This document shows positions 1 to 14,000 of a stretch of DNA of 64,000 nucleotides, one piece after another (the first letter of the stretch is position 1; the number at the start of each line of letters is the position of its first letter). The stretch comes from Osedax frankpressi (lineage: Eukaryota > Annelida > Polychaeta > Sabellida > Siboglinidae), in assembly GCA_964035775.1 (NCBI GenBank), contig OZ038312.1, positions 19,865,545-19,929,544 on the forward strand, in the 5' to 3' direction. Under the pieces are notes generated by a model, which was given only the letters and a program-made list of their open reading frames with translations, had not been told where the DNA came from and made no database searches. The translations under genes were made by a program, and so were the position numbers.

Positions 1-2405
1 ATATACTTAGTAATGTTAAGAAACCGGGTGATGTAACTATTATATAATCATTTAAAGTAAAACAATGCAAATGACCTGTAAGATTTTCTAGCTTGTGTAA
101 AATATTAAACTCAGGAAACCACGTTGGTGTTGAAGTTCTTTTGTTATTTACTAAATGTGAAAATATATTTTATTTTTATTAAAAAAACATATTTATTTTA
201 TATTAAAAAATTGTATATGAGATTCTATGTTTGCATCATCTGATTTCTTGGAAATACTCAGAGTTTATGCAAATAAATGTTTAGTGCAGACTAAATATTA
301 TAAAAGCCTGTCCTTTCAATATGATATTATTTATTTGGTGTTTTATATAATGTTAACAGGCAAAAATAAATTATTAATTAGTTTTCAATACATGTACAGT
401 GTACACCTTAAATAATATTCAGTACTAGTAATATGCACTAGGAGTTATTGTTTAAGTTTTTTTCTTTATACTATTTATTATACTATGCAATATTTACGAC
501 TAAAACTATAAATAATGATGTCTTAATATAAAATTTGGTAGATGGGAATTTCATCATTGAATTCTTTTTAAGATTGCAAAATGTATATAATATATAAACT
601 TTATATATTATATTTCAATATTAATTATGATGATTATTATATGATATAAATAATATAATTGATTTAAATATATTATTTTTATAATTATTTATTGATTTCT
701 AAGTCATATTACATTTTTAAACCTTTTATAAATTTTGTAATACCAAATTTTATATTATATACATTACTATAAATAAATTAACATATTTCAGAGAATAATT
801 AATAATATCATATAATATTAACTGATATAACTAATAAAATCTATTTTGTATCTATTTTGTATAATATAATTTATATATATATTTGTAATTGTTTATATAA
901 ATGTATTCATATTTGACGTGCTAATTATGATTTAATCTAAAATATGTTTTCACCTAACTATTAATAATTACAAGGCAATATCACAGAGTTTCTAATCTCA
1001 GCGTAAAGCTGAGTTATGCCACGTTTACGCACTTAAAATGCGATCAAACAGAAAACTAGAAAAAGCTGTCACTTTTAGTTTCAATGTATGCACTTTAATC
1101 AGTTTCTACCTATTGTAGTCAGATTGCTGTCTTTGTTATCTGTATTAGTATTTGTGGTTATGGAGAAATAGTGTTTACAAGCGTAACAATAGTAAATATA
1201 AAACAAATTTATATTCACATGCGCACATAGTATTATATATGAAAATAGTACAAATAAACCATAGGAAGATAATGTATTATATGTAGTTTTTTATTATACA
1301 TTATATTATAAAACTTCTGTATACATTATCTTATGTTATATCTCATTAATTTAAAAAGTATATAATTATAATAAAGTTTTAACGTAAAGTACTTAGTATA
1401 AAACTAGTAACAGTATATGAATATAAGTATATAACTTTATACCATTTCAAATATATATTAACATCCATTATAATGTAATTACCATTAAATACATTACAAT
1501 ATATGTGTGTCAATTCGCTGATGAGAAATAAAGTATTCAATATTTATAATAAAATATCAAATATAATTAGATTCTAAATATTTTAAACTTAAGGTAATTC
1601 TATAGAATATTAAAATCTATTAAAATCAAGCTAAATGTTGTCAACAAATACTACAAATATTATGTAACGTAAGCTTAATAATCATTAATGATAAAGGAAT
1701 ATATTATAATATTGCTAAATATATCACATCTGTCTATCAAAACATAAACTAGTAGCTACTTCTACAGCGAATAAAGCTAGAAACATTGAATACCTTTTAT
1801 TTTGTTTATGAGTTTCAAACATTGTACATATTTTTATCCAGCGGTAATTACAATGCATACTTCCAATAAAGTTTATGTAGAAGCAGTGGAAAGCTCCGTG
1901 AATGTGTTGTACTTTATAAGTAATCAAACTGTAAATATCAGAAACTCTATATACCTCGCCTGTTATGTAATTTTAGAAAGTAATTCATCAATTATATGTC
2001 GATTACAAATATAAATAAGTTCTAAATCATTTAGAATGATATCTATCAATATGAGCTATTCATTGCAAGGTTTCTGGTGATTCATATTGATACAATAATG
2101 CACATTCATGGGAGTCAGTATTTTCTTATTTCAATATTCTATTTTCTTTCTACAGAAGAAGAAGTCACCTTAAAATGCGAATAATGAACACAAATTAGTT
2201 TTATAGATAGTTATTGTGATTTGAGGTACATATGGAATATTAGGGTTTCCTTAAATTATGAAATACTGAACTATTGTACACCGTACAATGTACAGTGTAC
2301 ATAGTCTCTATCTTAAAATGCTAGACTTTAATGATCAAATCTGTGCATTTATACCCTAATAATCAATGATTTAATTTTGTTGATGTTGACATGTTTGATT
2401 GACAG
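1..2405. other. AT-rich flank or upstream intron, no recognised exon
   Basis: I see no exon I can assign here. The auxilin/GAK exon at 2406 begins in the middle of a conserved domain, so this stretch is most likely intron upstream of it; the missing start of the pseudophosphatase domain (and a kinase domain, if the gene is GAK-like) was looked for and not found. A slightly less AT-rich patch at about 997-1030 holds two overlapping small inverted repeats. The open frames around 1724-2014 on both strands have plausible residues but no clear splice sites. Confidence 0.5.
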
Positions 2406-5400
2406 GTGTCAGACTGCGGTTGGCCCTCTCACAAAGCACCTTCACTTCATCTTTTATATTCTCTTTGCCAAAATATGCATTTGTTCCTACGACAAAACAA
2501 CAAGAACATATGCGTTGTGCACTGCGAGGTTACATGTAATATATAGTAAAAGTACTCACTCCATGGCCCCTATCTTAGACTACGCCCCTCTATTAGACCA
2601 CGCCCCTTTATTAGACCACGCCCCTCTATTAGACCACGCCCCTCTATTAGACCACACCCCTCTATTAGACCACGTCCCTTTATTAGACCACGCCCCTTTA
2701 TTAGACCACGCCACTCTAATAGACCACGCCCCTCTATTAGACCACGCCACTCTATTAGACCACGCCACTCTATTAGACCACACCCCTCTATTAGACCACG
2801 CCCCTTTATTAGACCACGCCCCTCTATTAGACCACGCCACTCTATTAGACCACGCCCCTCTATTAGACCACGCCACTCTATTAGACCACACCCCTCTATT
2901 AGACCACGCCCCTTTATTAGACCACGCCACTCTATTAGACCACGCCCCTCTATTAGACCACGCCACTCTATTAGACCACGCCACTCTATTAGACCACACC
3001 CCTCTATTAGACCACGCCCCTTTATTAGACCACGCCACTCTATTAGACCACACCCCTTTATTAGACCACGCCACTCTATTAGACCACGCCCCTCTATTAG
3101 ACCACGCCACTCTATTAGATCACACCCCTCTATTAGACCACGCCCCTTTATTAGACCACGCCACTCTATTAGACCACGTCCCTCTATTAGACCACGCCAC
3201 TCTATTAGACCACGCCCCTCTATTAGACCACGCCACTCTATTAGACCACGCACCTCTATTAGACCACGCCCCTCTATTAGACCACACCACTCTATTATAC
3301 CACGCCCCTCTATTAGACCACCCACTCTATTAGACCACGCCCCTCTATTAGACCACGCCACTCTATTAGACCACGCCACTCTATTAGACCACCCACTCTA
3401 TTAGACCAGGCCACTCTATTAGACCACGCCCCTCTATTAGACCACGCCACTCTATTAGACCACGCCCCTCTATTAGACCACGCCCCTCTATTAGACCACG
3501 CCACTCTATTAGACCACACCCCTCTATTAGACCACGCCCCTTTATTAGACCACGCCACTCTATTAGACCACGCCCCTCTATTAGACCACGCCACTCTATT
3601 AGACCACGCCACTCTATTAGACCACACCCCTCTATTAGACCACGCCCCTTTATTAGACCACGCCACTCTATTAGACCACATCCCTCTATTAGACCACGCC
3701 ACTCTATTAGACCACGCCCCTCTATTAGACCACCCACTCTATTAGACCACGCCCCTCTATTAGACCACGCCACTCTATTAGACCACGCCCCTCTATTAGA
3801 CCACGCCACTCTATTAGACCACGCCCCTCTATTAGACCACGCCACTCTATTAGACCACTCCCCTCTATTAGACAACGCCCCTCTATTAGACCACGCCACT
3901 CTATTAGACCACGCCACTCTATTAGACCACGCCCCTCTATTAGACCACGCCACTCTATTAGACCACGCCCCTCTATTAGACCACGCCACTCTATTAGACC
4001 ACGCCACTCTATTAGACCACGCCACTCTATTAGACCACGCCCCTTTATTAGACCACGCCACTCTATTAGACCACGCCCCTCTATTAGACCACGCCACTCT
4101 ATTAGACCACGCCACTCTATTAGACCACGCCACTCTATTAGACCACGCCACTCTATTAGACCACGCCCCTCTATTAGACCACCCACTCTATTAGACCACG
4201 CCCCTCTATTAGACCACACCCCTCTATTAGGCCATACTCCCTCTTTTAGACAGCATTTCTTTATTGATGTTTCTTCGTCTCTTATGCCCTGCCCCCTCAC
4301 GTAAGCTCCACCAACCATTTGAAATCTCTTCTCATGTAAACCCCGCTCCCGCAGGATGGTAGGGCTTGTAGTGCCACTCTAGTCTGTGCCTTCATGTGCT
4401 ACTTGCGTTTATTTGAATCTGCTGATTGTGCAGATAAGTTATTTGCTGACAAAAGAAAGATCACTTCCACTATGACTCCTTCTATGTTACGGTCTGTTGG
4501 TTTCGTCCATATCTCTTAGCTTAGCAAGGGGTAAAGATTACAAAAGCCAAGCAATTGTGTTGAATTACTTCTTTGCAGTGTATACATTATACTAAATTTA
4601 TATACTAAATTTATACATCAATATTATATACAACAAATTTAACAAATATGCTAAAGGGAAGGTTGCAGTTGTCAATATTTAAAGGGTAGCCAGGGATTTA
4701 TACAGCTACATAAAATGTAAATAGTGTTTCAATTTTTGGAATATTGCCACAATTTTTTACCTATTTATAGTAAAAATATATTCACACATTCCTGAATTTT
4801 GCTAAATAATAATACAATTGTTGTACATATATTCGACCGTTTATTGAATATATATGAAGTTATTTAAATATATTTACAATAAACATGTATGAATACATTA
4901 TAACATAGTATATTTTCGATAGTGATTACATAAAACTATGAATCATCTCCTAAACTTTACTAAATAATATTTACAATTTTTGTATAAATTCTACGATTTT
5001 TTTAATAGATATTAAATATATTCGAAAAATAAGCAATTTTATTTTATCAATACATAAATTGCATACAAATAAGAATTATTGGATTACATCTTTAATTGAA
5101 CACAATGTTACATTTATAACAACTATAGGTGAATAAAAATAATTATTCAGAGAGTTTGAAAGATTGCACTTTTATTATTTATATTTATTATGCATACAAT
5201 ATAAATTACAAGGTTTTTGAATGGTTTATTTGAATATATGCAGAAGGTAAATATTCGAGAAGAGGTTCATAGACTGCTAATGAGTGTTCAGTGATTGATT
5301 CTGGTTCAGTGACAAATAAAGATATTGGTCTATGATGTACCTATAATAAAAATATGTTCAACAGTTAGAATAATTGTATTATAAAATTCCATATCTACTA

Positions 5401-8021
5401 TATTGACATATAATAGTTTCTAATTACTAACATTAGATTGTTATGAATATGTGTTGGTAAACATAACACTCATATGTAATGAGTATTTATTATTTGGTCA
5501 TATCGGGAAAATAAATTCTAATTGTCGATAAATAATTTGAAAAATTCAAGAATACAAATGAAATGTGAAAGTTGTATTGGCTGTGGGTATCACATGATAA
5601 TAATATTATCTTATTTGATGGGTAGAATATTCAAATATAGATAATTTGGTTTTTCAAATTTGAAAATCTGTAATTTATATGATATTTTATTGTTTTATAA
5701 TTTATGATATTTATATTACTTTTTTTTTATCTGAAATTTCACATTAAATTCTAAATATATACAAAAATCAGTAACATATTATAAAAACTATATTTGACAA
5801 CTGCAACCTTCCTTCAAGATAAATGTTTCTGATTATATAATTTTATAATATATTGAACATTTTTTTAAAAAACCATTTGATCTTAGGTTCTCTATTTATT
5901 ATTCCATTATATTCTACATTACCTTATACTACTTTATACTACTTTATACTACTTTATACTACCTTATACTACCTTATACTACTTTATACTACTTTATACT
6001 ACTTTATACTACTTTATACTACCTTATACTACCTTATACTACCTTATACTACCTTATTATACCTTATACTACCTTATACTACCTTATACTACCTTATACT
6101 ACCTTATACTACCTTATACTACCTTATACTACCTTATACTACCTTATACTACCTTATACTACCTTATACTACTTTATACTACTTTATACTACCTTATACT
6201 ACTTTATACTACTTTATACTACCTTATACTACTTTATACTACTTTATACTACCTTATACTACCTTATACTACCTTATACTACCTTATACTACCTTATACT
6301 ACCTTATACTACCTTATACTACCTTATACTACCTTATACTACTTTATACTACTTTATACTACTTTATACTACTTTATACTACCTTATACTACCTTATAGC
6401 ATTTAATAACCTTTGTTAATATTGCAGATATATAAACTACATTTGTGAGTTATCCAGGGAAGTTCCCTACACACCCCATATCCATCCCATCATGTTGACT
6501 TCTATAGCGATGACACCTGTACCCTTGTTTACTCGACTCAAGTTTGTACGTCCATTTCTCTACTCTACCAAAGATAATGAAATAACACTTCCTAATATTG
6601 ATATGCCTCAATCTCTCCATATGTATGAATACACTCTCATGATGCTTTACATTTTGTCTGCACATTCTGTTCACTCCTCCTTTACACCGTTGAGAGACAT
6701 TTGTTTATTTCAGGAACGGATGTCGGCCATTTGTAGAAGTTTATTGCGGGGAGAATAGAATTTTGTCTACATCTCAAGAGTACGACCGAATGAGGTTTTT
6801 ATTTAATAAAACAATCATAATATTATTTTAACAAACAAATATCATTTCTAATATTATTATATATATATGTTATACTTATCGTATTTCAAGTCTAGTGCCA
6901 ATTTCTATATGGATATACCTGTATATCTATTAAGACAATGCATAACATGGTAAACATTATTTAGTATCGGTTATTTAGTTTATTATGTAAATCATTGTGT
7001 ATGGATTCATACTTTTAGGCTATTGTCATCTAAATACATTTAAAATATAAAATATCAATGAATTATGAATTATGTATAATAACAATAGATTATGGAGCAT
7101 ACTGAAAGTGATTTTATAAATATAATAGTTTGAACTATTTATAAAGTAATAGGTTTCTCTCTTCGAATAAAGTTAATGGCATTGTGTATCTACCTCATTT
7201 TATTCCAATAATAGACGTACATCTCCTGCTCCGTCTCAGTCTATTTTCATTGTTACCACTCACTAATATGCTGACACTTGACATCATCGCAGAGCATTCT
7301 CCATGCAAGACGTCAGCTGCAAGATCACCTTGAATGCTCTAGTAGCTGGTGACATAACCTTGGTGGTGTACCACGCCCGTAGTACGCTCGGGGGCAAAGT
7401 TCAAGGTAAGATCACCTCGATGAAGATGCTTCAATTACAACTTCACACTGGCTTCCTGAGCAGGGACAGCGACCGACTCGTTTTCACTGCGTTTGTTACC
7501 TTACAACCCCACTCAACCCCACTCAACCCCATGCATAACCTCCTCAACAACTCCCACTACTACGCTAACACATAACCTCATTCACAATTCCGCTCATAAC
7601 CCCACTGTCAATATACAACCACTCTTACTACCCTAATCTCAACCCTACTCTCAACCTCACTCTCAACCTTACTCTTAACCACCCTCACTATCCCTCTCAT
7701 TCTTAACCCTACTCTCAACCTCACTTCTATCCCATTCACACCTCCACTCATAACCCCACTCACTATGTTAATCCTGTGAAAATTCTAATCTTACTAAACA
7801 AATTATTTCCATGGTGAACAGTGATCAAATTGACTTTCAAGACATTGGTGACAAGTTCCCGCCTGGATTCCGTGTCTCGCTCGAATTGACTGTCAGTAAT
7901 ACAACCCAGCAGGTGTCAGCATCAACTCCTAATGCCGGGTTCACTCCCTCAAATCCTCGACCATGCGTGAAATCTCTGTTCACTTCACGACGTGAAATGC
8001 AAACCATCATGTCAGAATATG
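2406..8021 (+). CDS. GAK/DNAJC6: Auxilin/GAK exons 1-6: PTEN-like pseudophosphatase and C2 domain
   Basis: The first visible exon encodes the conserved [14 protein letters not shown] block. The phosphatase loop spans exons 1 and 2 as HCEDGRACS: the cysteine is present, but the arginine expected six residues later (C-x5-R) is absent, as in known auxilins, so catalysis is not expected. Exon 2 ends in MTPSML and joins exon 3 (YINYICEL, then MTPVPLF), which matches the family's SPSHRRYIEYM...MTPVPLF. Exon 4 gives [15 protein letters not shown], exon 5 [15 protein letters not shown] and LQLHTGF, and exon 6 [16 protein letters not shown] and SLFTSRREM, all typical of the PTEN-type C2 that binds phosphoinositides. 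Phase closes at each junction, for example CTC AA|G between exons 3 and 4. Confidence 0.92.
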
Positions 8022-11000
8022 GTTAGAGTCTGATGGAGTCTGCGATAGTCTAAGAGCCTAGAAGAGTGTGTGAGAGTCTATATGTTTGTGGGAGTGTGTG
8101 AGAGTCAGCAGGAATCTGTGAGAGTCTGTGGGAGTCTGATAGACTATGCAGGAGTCTGAGGGAGTCTGCGATAGTCTAAGAGCCTAGAAGAGTGTGTGAG
8201 AGTCTGTGGGAGTCTGATAGACTATGCAGGAGTCTGAGGGAGTCAGTGTTGGTCTGTGAGTTTATATTTGCGTGTAAGTATATGTGCCTGATATTTTAAT
8301 ATTTCTATTGTCTTAAATATTTGTGTGATATTAATCCCACTTCTAAACCCATTCCTCCTACCCGATTTATCTTCACCCTAACATCTCTCCATCCACCCCC
8401 AGAATGTGTGCCCCATGTATCTTCTCGTGGGGGAAGCACCACATCTTCCAGTGATCCGGCATCCCCATGTCACCAGCCCCTCACAGATATTGACCCCTAC
8501 ACAGCAGCTTTGAGAAGACCACGCCCCCCCTGCGATGGTTAGGCACTAGTTTATAGAGTAGTTGGTTATTACTAGGGTATTACTAGGGTATTACTAGGGT
8601 GTTACTAGGGTGTTACTCGGGTGTTACTAGGGTGTTACTCGGGTGTTACTAGGGTGTTACTAGGGTGTTACTAGGGTGTTACTAGGGTGTTACTAGGGTG
8701 TTACTAGGGTATTACTAGGGTATTACTAGGGTGTTACTAGGGTGTTACTAGGGTGTTACTCGGGTGTTACTAGGGTGTTACTAGGGTGTTACTAGGGTGT
8801 TACTAGGGTATTACTAGGGTGTTACTAGGGTGTTACTAGGGTGTTACTAGGGTGTTACTAGGGTGTTACTAGGGTGTTACTAGGGTGTTACTAGGGTGTT
8901 ACTAGGGTATTACTAGGGTATTACTAGGGTATTACTAGGGTATTACTAGGGTATTACTAGGGTATTACTAGGGTATTACTAGGGTATTACTAGGGTATTA
9001 CTAGGGTATTACTAGGGTATTACTAGGGTATTACTAGGGTGTTACTAGGGTGATACTCGGGTGTTACTCGGGTGTTACTCGGGTATTACTAGGGTATTAC
9101 TAGTGTATTACTAGGGTATACTAGGGTGTTACTCGGCTGTTACTAGGGTATTACTAGGGTATTACTAGGGTATTACTAGGGTATTACTAGGGTATTACTC
9201 GGGTGTTACTAGGGTGTTACTAGGGTGTAACTTGGTTATTACTTGGTTATTACTTTGGTGTTACTTGGTTATTACTTGGTTATTACTTGGTTATTACTTG
9301 ATTATTACTTGGTTATTACTTGGTTATTACTAGGGTGTTACTAGGGTATTACTAGGGTATTACTAGGGTATTACTAGGGTATTACTAGGGTATTACTCGG
9401 GTGTTACTAGGGTGTTACTAGGGTGTAACTTGGTTATTACTTTGGTGTTACTTGGTTATTACTTGGTTATTACTTGGTTATTACTTGATTATTACTTGGT
9501 TATTACTTGGTTATTACTTGGTTATTACTTGGTTATTACTTTGGTGTTACTAGGGTTTTACTAGGGTGTTACTCAGGTGTTACTCTGGTGTTACTCGGGT
9601 GTTACTTGGTTATTAATTGGTTATTACTCGGGTGTTACTCGGGTTATTACTTGGTTATTACTTGGTTATTACTTGGTTATTACTTGGTTATTACTTGGTT
9701 ATTACTTGGTTATTACTTGGTTATTACTTGGTTATTACTTGGTTATTACTAGGGTGTTACTAGGGTGTTACTATGGTGTTACTAGGGTATTACTGAGGTG
9801 TTACTAGGGTGTTACTAGGGTGTTACTAGGGTAAATTGTGTAGGAAAGTGATATTGTATTATTGAAAAATCTCTTCTTAGGTGAATAATGTTGAAAATGT
9901 GTTTTATTTATATGAAATTTGTTAATTTATCAATTTATTAAATATTAAATATTTATATCACTCGTGTAATTATACGTAATACAAAAATGTAAAAAATAAA
10001 TATATTATATGAATACAAATAAAAGTTGCATACAAATCTATGTATTGGTCTATTAAATGATTGTAATAATAACGAAAGTTATACATAAGTTATAAGTTTA
10101 TATATAGAGTGATTTGTTATTGCCATTGAACAGGAAGTGAGGCTCCAGCACAAAAACCAGCAGCTCCTACACCTCCTACACCTCCTACGCCTCCACCTCA
10201 ATGCGCCAAGAAGGCAACAACTACGGCTGACTTTTTCACATCCCTGGATTGGCAACAAAATAATAATTCTACGACTGCCAGCCAACCTACAAACAAAGAT
10301 GAAAACAATGATGTGGATTTACTGAATTTGAACTCCTCTATTACCGAGGTCTGTGTGTACTATGTATTCATCAATCATTGTAGTTTGTAAGTTAATACAT
10401 CGTCAATCGACTACATTTCTTTGTTGATTATTATTTATTAACTTTTAGTTGAATATTTTATTTTATGTAGAAATGAATATCTAGCTTTATTCAATATAAT
10501 TTTAAATATTTCCAAATATTAATCTTAATATCATGTTAGTTAATTAATTATATTAATATTATTATCATAGTTAGTTTATTTATTTTAGTTCATATTATTT
10601 TAAATATTAAATAGTTTAAAATTTCTAGAATCAAACAACAAAGGTTTATAATTTTAATGTTTTCATTAAATATTTGTATTATTCTTATTTATTATTATAT
10701 TATTTGTCCAAAAATCTTTAACTTTTCAACCTCTTTCATTTAACTTCCTGGTACCCTTTTAATCCTTTCTCCCATCACGACATATGATTTAGCTAGTACA
10801 CCATCACCCATTATCATCCTATTACCTCCAAACCCTGTCACTATAATATACATATATCCTATCTCACCTTCCCTATAGCTCACACTTAACACATTCCATT
10901 AACCCTACTCTATACCCCATCACTCTGTTCTACGCATCATCACAAATACACCCCTAAACCCCACCTACATAACATCACCCATACATACATTAATATATCC

Positions 11001-14000
11001 TTCAACGGGTTTTCTACCCAAATTCTATCGTTGGAATTATTTACATTCTGTCTCGTGAATTTTTATGTTTACCATCAAAATGTCACGTAAACAATCTTTC
11101 CAATAGCTTCGTATCAGTAAATTAATTAGAACATGTCTTAATTTCTTGGGAATCCTATAAGTAGGATGCTCAAATATATTCAACCAGTGTCCAGATTCCT
11201 AAATGTCTTTAAATGCATTATGTGTAATTCATTGTTTTAAAATATAAAGCAATATTTCTGCCAACATTTTGCTAAATTAGATTTTATAATTAAAATAAAA
11301 AGATATTGTTATTTATTATATGTTTGATATTCATATATCTTATAAATAATAATTACTTATCAATAAAGCAATAACCATAAAATCTCTTAAATAAATAATA
11401 TAATAAATATGATTGTATTCTGCTGATAGAATTTCGGTGTGAAACCCATTTTATACGACATCAACCCTACACTTATCAGTCCTCGCAAATATCCTCACTT
11501 TTACACCCCTATGCCCACCCTCACTCATCCCCTACGCGATTCCAGACCAACAAGTCAAACGACCTAATGACCGACTCTAACGGCGATGAGTCATTCTTCA
11601 ACGAACTCAACAGCTCCGGTAACCACGGCAACTCTGGCTCTCTGGTAGGCAATCTGCTCGGCGATAGTTTTGAATCTACGTTCATTTCGACGCAATCGAG
11701 TCATCGGAAACCCGTGGCAACAGTTGCTCCCACCATAACCGAGTCTACCGCTAAACCCCCCGATAACTTTGCAGGTCTGTCATCGTGTTTGTAGTATTCG
11801 AACTAAATCCTTGTATGTTTGTAGTATTCGCATATCAAATGATAGTTAGAATGTTAGGAATTATATAATTGAAAACAATGGATTTATTAAATTTGATTGC
11901 GATTAATCGATAAAAAGTATTTTTCTTTACATTTCAGATTTTGATATTTTCTCGAATAGAAATTCTACGGAGAATCCAAAAGTGTCAACTCACAATATAT
12001 CTAAACCACCAACTAAAGATCTGATGTCGGATTGGGGATTATCTGGTATTTATTTCAATATTCTAGCTTAATCATAATATATAGATTTACACGATACATA
12101 TTTCATTATTGAGTAGTCTATTTTTTAAATATAATTCATATTTTAAAATTATTTTTCTTTATTTCACTAGATTTGAACATCAATCGTATTTCGAGTAACA
12201 ACGACCTTCTGAATCCCACTGACCAATCAAATGGCACGATTACACGCAACCGCAGTGTTCCGAAGTCCTTTGAAACGACAAACAATCAGTCGTCGAAGCC
12301 ATCGGACCCTTTTGCAGAACTCGGTAATAATTTATTAAAGAGAAGAATTAACGCTGACCAATTGATTTTATTCACATATTATTAAATGTTGATTGTTGTC
12401 AGATTTTTATCTAAGATTATATATATTTATGTTTATCATTCTTATTCAATAATTATCTTAATAATCTTAATAATTGTAATAATAATAATAGTAATAATAA
12501 TGCCACTAATGTCACTAATGTCACTAATGCTAATAAAGCCACTAATGTTACTAATGTGTTCATTTCATTAAAAGGAAATTTCTCTGGTATTAAATCTAAG
12601 ATGAAAGCGTCAACACCGAACAATAGTTCTCCTATGATGGGTCAAAGGAATCAGTTCTCGCGACCTATGAACCAAACCACTAGTCCTTCGCATAGGCCTC
12701 AGCCAAATTACAACTCTAATAGTTTGTGTCAACAATTGTTTATAAAATAATCACTTTTTGAACATATTTTTAATTTCATTCTCCACTTTCCTACCTTAAC
12801 GGTCTACATCACACTTTACTCTTATTTTCCTCTTCTCTCCACCTTAATCGACCTTAATCCCTCTTCCACAGACAGTAACATCTCCTGCAACCCTCATCCA
12901 CTGCCATTTCTATTTTTACAGACTTCTCCGAAGTTTCAAAACCCGCCTCTACGAAACCTAACGTTGGCGGCGGGGCACCCCGTGGAACTAGCATTATCCA
13001 CGGCCTTACCGACCGTGGAGTACACAAACCAACTGGACCCAGACCTAAACTCTCCGCCGATGCTTTTGATGACCTGCTAGGCGGCCATTCGTTTGCAAGC
13101 TCTAAAAGAGATGAAATCAAGACAATCAAGCAAATGCGAGCCTCGCAGATCACCGAAACCGACCCAAATGTAATCTTGGTTTGTAGCCCCATCTGCTGCT
13201 ACTACCTGCTGCTACTTGCTGCTACCTGCTGCTACCTGCTGCTACCTGCTGCTACCTACTGCTACCTGCTGCTACCTACTGCTACCTGCTGCTATCTGCT
13301 GCTACCTACTGCTACCTGCTGCTACCTGCTGCTACCTGCTGCTACCTGCTGCTACCTGCTGCTACCTGCTGCTACCTGCTGCTACCTGCTGCTACCTGCT
13401 GCTACCTGCTGCTACCTGCTGCTACCTGCTGCTACCTGCTGCTACCTGCTGCTACCTGCTGCTACCTGCTGCTACCTGCTGCTACCTGCTGCTATCTACT
13501 GCTACCTGCTGCTACCTGCTGCTACCTACTGCTACCTACTGCTACCTGCTGCTACCTGCTGCTACCTGCTGCTACCTGCTGCTACCTGCTGCTACCTGCT
13601 GCTACCTGCTGCTACCTGCTGCTACCTGCTGCTACCTGCTGCTACCTGCTACTACCTGCTGCTACCTGCTGCTACCTGCTGCTACATCTGCTACCCTAAT
13701 CTAAACCTCCTAACGTTAATATTCCAATCTTCCTCTCCTACCACTTTTCAATCCCCTCATTTACCCTTGTCCAATACTTACTTCACCTAAGCTCCATTAT
13801 CCCTACCCTAAGCCTACAATGCCATGCCTACCGCACGCTTCATCCGGACTACTCCACCTCCTCCTCCGTCTACCTTTGCTACATTTCACCTTCAGGTGAA
13901 TGAATGGTTGGAAGGTAAAGAGCACAATATCCGTGCACTATTGTGCTCTCTTCACACTGTGTTGTGGGATGCAGAGGAGAGATGGCATCAGCCTGGTATG

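Noticed and set aside
2377-4318. Long open frames on both strands ([30 protein letters not shown])
   Set aside because: They translate the 18-bp tandem repeat, run on both strands at once and lie between two phased auxilin exons. Only 2406-2528 at the left end is coding.
8571-9833. Telomere-like repeat (TAGGG)
   Set aside because: The unit is 11 bp, differs from TTAGGG, and is bounded by phased exons of one gene, so it is not an interstitial telomere.
13134-13790. 218-codon frame rich in Cys, Tyr, Leu and Ala
   Set aside because: Translation of the CTGCTGCTAC array; open in three frames, and the intron borders on both sides are well supported.
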